Below are positions 44,885 through 56,500 of a stretch of 64,000 nucleotides of DNA, piece by piece. The stretch's first letter is position 1, and each line of letters begins with the position of its first letter. A program made the position numbers and the translations under genes. The notes beneath the pieces are model-generated. The model was not told where the DNA came from. It was given only the letters and a program-made list of their open reading frames with translations, and did not search any database. The DNA lies in assembly GCA_000934455.1 (NCBI GenBank), contig KN886447.1:39863-103862 (forward strand), in the 5' to 3' direction. The stretch is from Apostichopus parvimensis. Taxonomy: Eukaryota > Echinodermata > Holothuroidea > Aspidochirotida > Stichopodidae.

Positions 44885-47760
44885 AAATGCAGTGATGAAT
44901 TCAGAATTTGGTCAGCGACAAACTCGACTGCTGCCAACAGGCATTGCCAAGATAAAATCAATTTGCTAGTTGAAGAAAAGAAAATGTTTCAAAAATGTTA
45001 CTACAAATGGGGGAGAGAGAGCCAAGACCTACCCTCTGATGACATGTTTCATCATGAATGTTCATGTTAAATGTTAAATGTTATGTTAAATGTTCATGTT
45101 TGGGTTAGTTTTATAATGTTTCTGGCAACAACAGACAACAATAACAACTACTACATTGTAGATGAAATGGAAGATATGATGTACTTGTTTTTATTTATAT
45201 TATGTAAATTCATTTGTTTAACAGAAAGAAAATGAAGTACTTTTAATCCGGAAGTGGCCGGTCACTGAGGGTGCACAGTGTTAAAAGATTACCAGGGCAT
45301 ACTAGACACAGTAGAATGAGGTGCTAATGTTGTGGGGAGACAGGTAAGCGGGGAGCGAAGTAAATTTATGTTTCTCATGAATTTCAAAAGTTTCTAATGC
45401 AACAAATTTTACAAATTAAGGAAATCATATGTAGCCATCAACCTTCAACGGCAACTGAATAAAATTATGAAAAAAAGAGATCAAATACCTCAAATGTGTG
45501 ACACATTTTTCCTAAAGATATCTAGATACATTCATGAGGCTTAACCTGATATGAATCTTGCACATTTTAGGAAGTCTTTTGTGACTGATGAGTGCAAAGA
45601 AAGTTGTTAACAATGCCAGCATACCACATTTTAAAACGAGACATTACAAACATCAGGAAAAATGAAATGTAAGGCTGTAATGTAAGGCTGTCGTCCAATG
45701 ATGATGATGATATAACCACATGAATTAATACACATGCATAGGATACAGTTGGCAAAAGTAACCTGGCAACAACCATATCTAATACTAGGCAAAAGGTAAT
45801 AAGATGGCAATATCAAATAGCACAAGGCAAATTATCTTTTTCTTCTCCACAGGTGTTGCATTTTAGATCACAAAATGAAACCTTGTACACACTGGAATTA
45901 CTTTCAAGTTAATTCTTTGGTCGATGCATAACTTCTCGTACCCCCCACCACCCTCCCCACCCCTCCCCCACAAGAGTACACATAATATTCAAATTTGTAA
46001 CGTATATGACAAAATATGCAATTTTTGAGTCAGTAAGTGCAAACTGTGCCAGAGTACGTAATAGTGGAGCAGTGCAAAGTATAAAGTTACATATTGTATT
46101 TCCTTTGTCATGCATTAAGTTAAAAATGCCCTTTAGGAGTTTGTGTACAAAGCTCATTGTTTAGTATGTTTACATCTCACTGTTTACATCTGAACCCCTC
46201 TCACCCCTCCAAACCCACCCCATCATTAATCCACACTACCCTCTTTCCCTTCCCCCTTTCTAAAATCAGTGTAAGAGGCCCTGACAAAACTGTGAATGGA
46301 ATGTAAGATTTTGTTTTTACTGAATGATCATGCCATCTTCTTTTTTTCAAACCCTACCCCCATCCCCACCCTCTTTAAAACCCATCAATAAAAGAAAGGT
46401 CATTTCACTTTACATTTATGAGGAAGTTTAATATTTTGCATTGATAACAATATTTTAGCTATTTTTTCCCCATTTGTTTTGGAAATGATACTTGACATTC
46501 AATCATAAAAGAAAGAAATGAGATGATATCTCTACAACCTTTCTAAAACTCCTACGCAGATTCCCAGAGCAACTTTTGACAGGATAAAAGGGAACATTAG
46601 ACTAATGTTCAGGAAAGAATTCTGCTGACTTCTAGGAGACTCTGCCCACGCATATTTTTCAGTTTTTGTAACATTTGGTTTTTATCGTCGAGGAAATGTA
46701 ATTGCAAGTGGTTAACTATTTCAAGAGGGCAGTAAATAGAATATTAAGCATTGAGATATGTCCCTGCAGTTCATTTGTGCAGATATATACAACCAGCGCC
46801 TTCTCTTGTTTTTTGAAAGGAAGGGACGTCTGCATGAGGAAGTGACATAATCCAGACTACAAAATTGTGTGATACATATATATTATATATGTATTGTATA
46901 ATATTGTAAGGTAACAGTTTAATGCTAATGGCTGCAAATTTCAAAACTGTATTTTCACTTCTGGACATGATTAATATCAAGTTTAATGTTCCAAAAGTGT
47001 AATGCAGTGAATAATTCAGTGTGCAAAAATTTGTGCAGCAGTCTTGAACGCTCTTAACTCTTGTCTCACTTAGAAAATAGTATGTTTACCATGTAAAAAA
47101 ACTGCGCACTTTTTTAGCATAGTTTGCCCACTTTATGTAGATGTTTGCCATGCGGTACGGGATAAATTGTGCTCTCTTATGTCCCATAAACAATTCCACG
47201 AAGCCACTTGTTTTGTCCGCAGTGATGTAGTTAGCAGGTAAGATGCCGTTATATATGCAGGGTAGGCGAAATTTTAAATGACCACGAGGGTTAAAGTCTA
47301 ACAGAAATGTTGAATGTTTCTTCATGAAAGTGACAGATTTTGTGAAGATTTTAATCCTCTGTTGTGACATTTTTTGGTGCAGAAAACTGCTGACAATATT
47401 ATTTCTGGTTCCACTGAATGCTGACACTGAGATAAAAAATTGCATACTACCATCACATGCAGATGCCATAGTGTGGGATGAATAGTTGTGAGTGAAAAAA
47501 AGGAAAAAAGAAATAAAAAACACCCAAATAAAATGATAGGTGGCCTGTACACTCAGGGAAAGGATGACTTGCAGAGAAGGACTGTGCAGGTCAGGATAAG
47601 TAAAGATTTGATTCTGTTAGAGGTTGGAAGTTTCTTTTCACTGATCTAGAGTTTACACATTAATAGCGTCAAACACGATCCACCAGAAAGAGTTACACTC
47701 ACTAGAAACTTGTGTATAAGTAAGTTGGCCTGACGTTTCGATCCTAGCAGGATCTTCTTC
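44885..47760. repeat. Large direct duplication, block 1
   Basis: Starts AAATGCAGTGATGAATTCAG and runs collinear with block 2 to GATCCTAGCAGGATCTTCTT. Relative to block 2 it has an extra ~100 bp near 45250-45350 and lacks about 630 bp at the 46385 position. Contains no supported gene; a 145-codon frame at 47086-47523 is broken in block 2. Confidence 0.93.
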
Positions 47761-47810
47761 NNNNNNNNNNNNNNNNNNNNNNNNNNNNNNNNNNNNNNNN
47801 NNNNNNNNNN
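47761..47810. other. Assembly gap (50 N) between duplicate blocks
   Basis: A 50-base N run that separates the two copies of the ~3-kb direct duplication. Confidence 0.99.
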
Positions 47811-50800
47811 AAATGCAGTGATGAATTCAGAATTTGGTCAGCGACAAACTCGACTGCTGCCAACAGGCATTGCCAAGATAAAATCAATTTGCTAGTTGAA
47901 GAAAATGTTTCAAAAATGTTACTAAAAATGGGAGAGAGCACCAAGACCTGCCCTCTGATGACATGTTTCATCATGAATGTTCATGTTAAATGTTATGTTA
48001 AATGTTCATGTTAAATTTAAATGTTCATGTTTGGGTTAGTTTTATAATGTTTCTGGCAACAACAGACAACAATATCAACTACACTGTAGATGAAATGGAA
48101 GAAATGAAATACTTGTTCTTCTTTATATTATGTAAACTTATTTGTTAACAGAAGGAAAAGGAGGTTCTCTAGTCCAAATTTACATTTCTCATGAATCTCA
48201 AAAATGGAACAAATTCTACAAATTAAGGAAATCATATGCAGCCATCAACCTTCAACGGCAACTGAATAAAATGATCAAAAAGAGATCAAATACCTCAAAT
48301 GTGTGACACACTTTTTCCTAAAGATATCTAGATACATTCATGAGGGTTAACCTGATATGAATCTTGCACATTTTAGGAAGTCTTTTGTGACTGATGTGTG
48401 CAATGAAAGTTGTAAACGATGCGAGCATACCACATTTTTAAAACGAGACATCACTAACATCAGGAATAATGAAATGTAAGGCTGTAATGTAAGGCTGTCG
48501 TCCATTGTTGATGATGATGATGATATAACCACATGAAGTAATACATATGCAAAGGATACAGTTGGCAAAAGTAACCTGGCAACAACCATATCTAATACTA
48601 GGCAAAAGGTAATTAAGATGGGAATTTCAAAAAGCACAAGGCAAATTATCTTTTTCTTCTCCACAGGTGTTGCATTTTAGATCACAAAATGAAACCTTGT
48701 ACACACTGGAATTACTTTCAATTTAATTCTTTGGTGTATGCATAACTTCTCGTACCCCCCCCCATCCCCCCCTCAAAAGTACATATAATATTCTAATTTG
48801 TATTATATATGACAAAATATGCAATTTTTGAGTCAGTAAGTGCAAACTGTGCCAGAGTACTTAATAGTGGAGCAGTGCAAAGTATAAGGTTACATATTGT
48901 ATTTCCTTTGTCATGCAAAAGTGAGTGTAAATAGCTCATTGTTTAGTATGTTTACATCTCATTGTTTACATCTGAACCCCTCTCACCCCTCCAAACCCAA
49001 CCCATCATTAATCCACACTTCCCCCTTTTTCTAAAATCAGTGTAAGAGGCCCTGAAAAAACTGTGAATGGAATGTAAGATTTTGTTTTTACTGACTGATC
49101 AAGCCAACTTCTTTCTTTCAAACCCCACCCCCATCCCCACCCCCTTTAAAACCCATCAAGAAAGAAATTCCAAAAAGCTGACCTAAATAAGTGTGTGTGC
49201 AGGCAATGCATATTGTATAAAGCCAAGGTACAAGGATAAGACAGTTTAGGTGTTTGTTCCAACACAGAATGACTGATAACTGAACAGTTAGTGTTTTCCC
49301 CCACTGGCAATCAGCAGTGTGCGAAGGTTTACGACTAGACTACAGTTTTAAGAAATGTACCCAAATCACAGGAAAGTCATTTTGCGGTGACCTTAGAGAG
49401 AACTGGTCATTCAAAGCAAACAGTCGTTGTGTGCTAGGCAGGGGTGGGAATGGGGTGGGGTTCAGTTGTAAAACCATGGATCTTCACAACTATCTAAAAC
49501 CTGACCACGACGGTTGAGTTGAGTTGGATGGCTTTGGTCAGGGCAGCTCGCATTTAAGAAAGATCACCAGCAAGGAGAACATTTCCTCAAAACGCAGCAT
49601 CCATTTTTCTTTACTAAAGGTTGCAGGGATGGATCCAATACTTTATATAAGAGGTGGGGGGGGGGTGGCCCTAAAGCCATGTATGGCAGAGGGTTCTGGG
49701 AACATCCTCCCCATGAAAAAATTAAAATTGTGTTAATAACTACATTTTACCCCTTCCCCTAAAATCCCTGTCTGAATCTATTATGTAAAGAGAGATATAA
49801 AAGAAAGGTCATTTCACTTTACATTTATGAGGAAGTTTAATATTTTGCATCCATAACAATATTTTAGCCATTTTTTCCCCATTTGTTTTGGAAATGATAC
49901 TTGACATTCAATCATAAAAAAAACAGAAATGAGATGATATCTCTACAACCTTTCTAAAACTCCTACGCAGATTCCCAGAGCAACTTTTGACAGGATAAAA
50001 TGGAACATTAGACTAATTTTCAGGAAAGAATTCTGCTGACTTTTAGGAGACTCTGCCCACGCATTTTTTCAGTTTTTGTAACATTTGGTGTTTATCGTCG
50101 AGGAAATGTAATTGCAAGTGGTTAACTATTTCAAGAGGGCAGTAAATAGAATATCAAGCATTGAGATATGTCCCTGCCGTTTATTTGTGCAGATATATAC
50201 AACCACCGCCTTCTCTTTTTGTTTGAAAGGTAGGGATGTCTGCATGAGGAAGTGACATAATCCAGACTACGAAATTGTGTGATACATATATTATATATGT
50301 ATTGTATAATATTGTAAGGTAACAGTTTAATGCTAATGGCTGCAAATTTCAAAACTGTATTTTCAATTCTGGACATGATTAATATCAAGTTTAATGTTCC
50401 AAAAGTGTAATGCAGTGAATAATTCAGTGTGCAAAATTTTGTGCAGCTGTCTCGAAGGCTCTAAACTCTGTCTCACATAGAAATAGTATGTTTACTGTGT
50501 AAAAAAACTGCACACTCGTATAGCATGGTTTGCCCATTTTACGTAGATGTTTGCGATGCGGTGCGGGAAAAATTGTGCTCTCTTTATGTCCCATAAACAA
50601 TTCCACGAAGTGACTTGTTTTGTCCGCAGTGATGTAATTAGCAGGTAAGATGCCGTTATATATGCAGGGTAGGCGAAATATTAAATTTTATACGACCACG
50701 AGGGTTAAAATCTTACAGAAATGTTGAATGTTTCTTCATGAAAATAACAGATTTTGTGAAGATTTTAATCCTCTGTTGTGACATTTTTGGTGCAGAAAAC

Positions 50801-51170
50801 TGCTGACAATATTATTTATGGTTCCACTGAATGCTGACACTGAGATAAAAAATTGCATAATATGATCATATGCAGATGCCATGAGTGAGGGATGAATAGT
50901 TGTGAGTGAAAAAAAGGAAAAAAGAAATAAAAAACACCCAAATAAAATGATAGGCGGCCTGCACACTCTGGAAGGGAGGACTTGCAGAGGACTGTGCAGG
51001 TCAGGATAAGTAAAGATTTGATTCTGTTAGAGGTTGGAAGTTTCTTTTCACTGATCTAGAGTTTACACATTAATGGCGTCAAACACGATCCACCAGAAAG
51101 AGTTACACTCACTAGAAACTTGTGTATAAGTAAGTTGGCCTGACGTTTGGATCCTAGCAGGATCTTCTTC
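47811..51170. repeat. Large direct duplication, block 2
   Basis: Collinear and highly similar to block 1, beginning exactly after the 50-N gap. It carries an extra segment at about 49165-49798 that block 1 lacks. Confidence 0.93.
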
Positions 51171-51300
51171 AAAGGCTAAATGACAAGTAACAGGCGGGAC
51201 AAAAACACGCACAGAATACAGACAGGTTAGTGAGCATGGTGAACACAAAGAGATAGATGTAAGGGGATAAGTAGATACTTGATAAGTAGATCACTAGAAA
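51060..51300 (-). repeat. Interspersed repeat with GAAGA-stem motif, copy at end of block 2
   Basis: Reverse strand of the 15.55-15.74-kb family: shares TTTGAAGAAGATCCTGCTAG, the 'cgtcaggccaacttact' block and 'cttacatctatctctttgtg'. Block 1 ends inside the same repeat at the N gap. Confidence 0.8.
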
Positions 51301-51938
51301 CTTGTTAACATTAATGAACATAAAACTAGATGTTGGATGTTACAAAATTTGATTTTTGTTTTTGTGTTTTGGTTGTATTGTTTGTAAAAAATTTAAAAGT
51401 GGCTTGATATGGCAAAAACAAAACAGACATATTCCACGTTTACCCAAAGACCCTGAACCAGGAGAGAAGAAAAAGAAAATGTTAGATGACCCCGAAAGCT
51501 GTGATTACAGGTGAATGAAATTTCTGAAACAATTTTAAGAGAATCACATCGGATTTACTTGACAAAATGGAAGAACCTTATTATAGAATAATAAAAAAAT
51601 AATATGATAACATCTATTCCAAAGGTACTTTATTTGGTATGTAACACCCATGTACTGTTCTTATCATGGCTCATGATGAAATGGCTAATCACAAAATCAA
51701 ATTCAATTTTTCAAAGTTATATGTTGCCATAAATGAATTTAAAAATTCCTTCACTTATGCCTTGTTATTTATCAGGACACGGTCTAACATCTGTCAGCAG
51801 GGGAACAAGCTTCATCTTGGGTGGCACACAAATTTTTCAAGGAATGCTTGATGTGTCAACCCCCCCCCCCATCCAGCACCAATTAAATGGTGGATTCAGG
51901 CCAAAAAAAATTGTTGACATGTTGTAGACAATCTAAAC

Positions 51939-52308
51939 CTGGGGTGGGCAACCTAAGGCCTGCGGGCAACATGCGGCCCGCCAGTGATTTTTTTGCGGCC
52001 TGTGAGATGTCTCAAGAAAAAGAAAGAAAATCAATCTATTTTACATCATCACAAAAAACGAGCTAGCTGCTTAGAATTTATCGGCACTAATGATGCTGTC
52101 AGGTAGGCCTATTATCCCCATTAATTATCAACTGTACTGTATTCACATTATGTTTTTGTGAATACAGATTAAATACACACACCTATTGCTTGAAAGTCCT
52201 CGGAATCAAAGGTTTAAAATCAACAGCAGGTCATTGGGTAGGTGCGGCCCAGTCAATTTTTCACTCCATATATCTGGCCCATTCATTCAAAAAGGTTGCC
52301 CACCCCTG
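51939..52308. mobile_element. hAT-type MITE 4
   Basis: 370 bp. Ends CTGGGGTGGGCAACCT and (reverse complement) CAGGGGTGGGCAACCT; perfect 8-bp target duplication ATCTAAAC at 51931-51938 and 52309-52316. It contains GCGGCCC(G)CC-type words at both ends. It sits inside a copy of repeat family 3. Confidence 0.92.
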
Positions 52309-52316
52309 ATCTAAAC

Positions 52317-52510
52317 ACACTGCTACCAGTCCAGGCTGTATTTATATATAACACTTTTAATTTTGAGAAACGACCCTTTAAACAAGTCAGGTTCATTCAT
52401 GAAAGTGACTGGACTACTTAGTCTAATATATAGGTCATTAGGTCAGTTCCTCAGATGGACACAAAACTCAAAAGTTCAAACATAATGTTTCCATGGCCTA
52501 AAGTGGCACG
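52317..52510. repeat. Interspersed repeat family 3, copy 2
   Basis: Matches 40755-40965 (see there); its left edge ('tgtagaca' before the MITE, 'acactgct' after it) shows the MITE landed within it. Confidence 0.7.
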
Positions 52511-53426
52511 TTTACAATAAATTACAATTTTTTTTTTTTGATTTGGTGATAATGATGGCATGCAGTGTGTATGGGACTCTGTGATCAACATCACACAGAT
52601 TCCTTAAGATTTGCTTTAAGCAAGGAATAAAACTGACAAGAAAATCATCTTTTCCACAGGGGACAGTTAATACAAAGTTGTTGAGATTCACTTCTGAATC
52701 TTACCAATTTAAAGTAGTATATCCCATCAACATTAGTAAAATGCACCAAACTGATCTCTCGCAGACAAATACTTCGACACTTGATGAAAAACTATATCAT
52801 TATATGTTGAAATATTAAACACTTGTTATATATGGACTAGTGATGATTATTGGCCATTCATTATTCAACTGAATATAATTTATTTTCAAACAAAAGCAGA
52901 TTTATGGAAAAAAATCACAAAACTATGGCAAGAATAGGTTCTTCAAAAATATATTAACAAAATGAGTCTAAAAAGAAAAAAAAAGAAGAATGATAAAAAT
53001 AAAGCAACAATGAATGAAGTTCTTAATAAAGTAAAGAACAAGACCATGATGATAATGTTAATCCTGTATAGCTGTTAGTCATGCACTAGTAGGTAGGTGA
53101 GTCCGTTTTTTTTATTAATGTCCATTAACGTTCAACAAAAGGAGGTCAAGTTGCTCGGACTCTGCGCACGGATAAGAAGGAAAAGTTCTGACAAGAATCG
53201 AAATAATAACATCGTCTCTCATTTTGGACAGATTTATCGAGAAAAAAAAACAAGGTATGTCTGTACGCATCGTTAACGGTTTGTTGAAAGTTCTTGCTTT
53301 TTCCTTGTTTTTTGTCCTGTTTGATTATACAAAAACCCGAAGATTGATTGATAGTATCAACTATTCTGATGTTAGTGGCAGGCAATGGCATGCAGAAGAA
53401 GGAGAAGAAGGAGAAGCACAGAATGA

Positions 53427-53564
53427 CTACACCAGTGTTACAAGTCGAGAACCACAACCGGGTGAGTCTGGACTCACTTCTGATTTGGAATTTCCCTCTG
53501 TATCGTGGACGATCCTGCTGGTTATTGCCGACACCCAGGCCTGCATTTCCTCTGGTGTATATGC
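53427..53564 (-). CDS. PLEKHA1: PLEKHA1-like: terminal exon, PH C-terminal helix and PDZ-ligand-like tail
   Basis: Acceptor CATTTGGGCAG, then A-Y-T-P-E-E-M-Q-A-W-V-S-A-I-T-S-R-I-V: the closing PH helix. A 26-residue tail ends V-T-L-V and TAG (53429-53427). A GTGAGT at 53477-53472 could act as an alternative donor, but the T-x-V ending argues that the read-through form is real. A possible AATAAA lies at 53116-53111. Confidence 0.8.
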   Translation of the reverse strand, partial: AYTPEEMQAWVSAITSRIVHDTEGNSKSEVSPDSPGCGSRLVTLV

Positions 53565-56500
53565 CTGCCCAAATGGATGGAAAGAAAATTTGGAAATGCT
53601 CATCGCTCTGAGATTTGTTGAAGGGGGTGGGCAGGGGGAGGGGGGGGGTAAAGGAGGGAAGGTACGTTTTAGGGTGCAGGATATGACTGTCATATGGGTG
53701 TTATTACTCTGTCTGAGACTTGTTGAAGGGGGTGGGCAGGGGAGGGTAAAGGAGGGAGGGTACGTTTGAGGGTGCGGAATATGACTGCCATATGGGTGTT
53801 ATTACTCTGTCTGAGATTTGCAGGAAAGGGTGGGCAGGGGAGGGTAAAGGAGGGCAGGTACGTATGAAGGTGTGGAATATGACTGCCATATGGGTGTTAT
53901 TACTCTGTCTGAGACTTGTCGAAGGGGGTGGCAGGGGAGGGTAAGGGAGGGAGGTTAGGTTTGACTGTGTCGAAAATGTTCAAAAATTTGGAAATGGTAG
54001 CATTCTGTCTGTTATTTGTAAGGGGGGTATAGGCAATGGGGGGAGGCCAGAGGGTGGGTTGGCAGGGGAGGGGATGAGTGAGGGAGGTGGAGGTTGAGGC
54101 TAGGCAACAATTTGCAAGTTCATTACAAAACAGACTTCACTGACTAGAGTTTTGAGTTCACTGACGAGAAGTTCAATTGGTAAACGATTAAGCAGAGCAA
54201 AAAATATAATTGTTATTAAGCGAGAAAGGTAGAGAGGAGACCATGATAACATTCTCATCCAAAGTCCAACATTATAGGAATCATGTATTACATGATTCCT
54301 ATAATGAACAGCAATTTGACAGTTTTCCAATCCAAAGTATGAAAATTATTCATTAGCAAGAAAACCATATCTTTTGATAGAGAGATTACAATTTATAAGT
54401 TAAGAGATAAAAATTATCGATTTGGACAAGAAGCTATGAGCCGATTTGGCCTAAAATCGTGACCACGAAAGTTTAACATATTCAACAGTGAACAAACTGA
54501 ATTTGAGTTTGAATTTGAGTACACGGAGACATGAACTGTGCTTGACTATATCTTTTCACCTAGAGTATGGTATATCAACATCAGATATTTCTGCCTCAAA
54601 CAATAGACATTAGAATGGATATACTTCCAAACTAAGACAGGGACAAAAAGATCTATGACTAGAGGATCTTACCTGTACAAAAAATGTTCTAGCAAAACAA
54701 TTGATTTCAAATAGGTTGTCTCTTTGTAGAGCAGACCTGCGGGAGAAAAATGGAAAGTGACTTTTAGTCGTCTCTTTGTTTCTGTAAAGTCGTACTTTTA
54801 CTTCCACAGTTTTCATTTTCTTCTTCCTGATAGTGAATGGCTATTAATTATTCAGAACATACCTCTAATGATCTGGTTACACCATTGGCTTTGTCAGTAA
54901 GAAAATGAACTTTGAAACATTGTGTGGAGAGAGGAAAGAGGTTTTTGATAAAACTTTGTGTGGCTACCGGTATATTCATTGAAGATGCACAACAGTGTAT
55001 GCAAACACTTGTTAACTACCATTCAAACATTGTGATATAAGTTTACGTGAAAGTCGAATATGTCTTAGTTTATTATGTGCGTTAAGGCCAAATACTCGTC
55101 AAAATGAAAGTAGAACAGAAGAGTAAGCAGAAAACCCGCAATGATACTTATCTGCTTCAAGCAGCAACTTGTCCACATGAAGAACTTAAAATATTGACTT
55201 GTTCCATAAGACTTTAGAATTGTGATCAGAAATATTGACCTCGGGTTACAAAACCATACAATAAACAATACTATCAAGTCCTTCCTCAGAAGTAGTCCTT
55301 TAATCATTTTTGTGCTTCATCTGAAGTCACTGTAACTTGAATACAGCAAAACCAAGAATCACAGAAATTTATACAGCCTCTACAACCAATAAACAAACTT
55401 TTAAAGTTGAAGTACAAAGTCTGGAAACATTACGTTTTTGGAATGCAGCTACACTGCCAGTTTTATTTTTGAAAAATTTGAATTTTTTTTTTATGGAAAG
55501 CCAATTTTTCTTTTCAAAAGCAATACATTTTCTTTGGGTTTGGGGAAAGGGATGTAGACATCCTTACAACATTTTTGATATTACAAATATTAAAATATTA
55601 CATTTATGAAAGTAAGCAAAACAGCATTGAGCTTTGAATAAATGAATTCTTCTTTAAGTTCAAGTTAGCTATCAGTTTAGAATAGTATAATTATTGAAGA
55701 AGACCTTCTCAGAGAAGAAAAATAAGGTCGCTGATGTGGAGTTGTTTCTTGCCTTCTCCAGTTATTCTTCAGATTTGTCTAAATAGTCTATTGTCTATTT
55801 CCAAAGCTTGGTTTGGGTAATGTTAGGATGTCAATTTTTTTGACTGTTGTCAAATATCCTTTCTATATTTATTAATCAGAAAATGCTTAGTAATTTTATA
55901 TAGAACTTATAAATAAATGGAGGGAACCCCCCCCCCCCTCCCCAAGAATCATGTCCACATGTCAATTCACACAAGCCTAGAAAGTAGCAAAGTAGGAACA
56001 TTTTGAGACAATTCAGTCTAAGTTTTCTTGAAATGTCACTGTAAGTAACGGTAAAAAACAAAAACTGTTCAAGAATTTAACAAACATGTCGAAAGAAGCA
56101 GTGAAATATTTTTTGTCCAACAAAAAAAATCAGGATCTTTTCTGATATATGAATCATAATAACTGAATCAGAAGTAAAACTTGGAATAGTCCTTACCATT
56201 GTCCTGAGACCTTACAATTCGATATTTCTGAAAGTGCTATGGTCCTAATGGGGACTTTGTCCTGTTAAAGAAAGAAAAAGAAAGGTTCGTTAAGTAACGC
56301 TACGTTTCCTGAAATATGTTGCGGTTTAAATGTGGAGGATGCCCCTTCAAATCAGACCCTGGTTTTTATAATCGATAAAAATTCTGGACGGGGTCAAAGT
56401 AAAAGGAGTCACAAAGCCTCGCAATTTGTTAAATATTCTGTAGATTTTTGAAGTGATCAACAATGATCTTGTCATCGCTCTCCACTATGAAGTTCATTTC

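Noticed and set aside
47086-47523. 145-codon frame in duplication block 1
   Set aside because: The aligned region in block 2 (50.4-50.97 kb) is broken into short frames by indels; no family recognised.
53224-53769. 181-codon plus-strand frame
   Set aside because: It overlaps the terminal PLEKHA1-like exon antisense and then a G-rich minisatellite.
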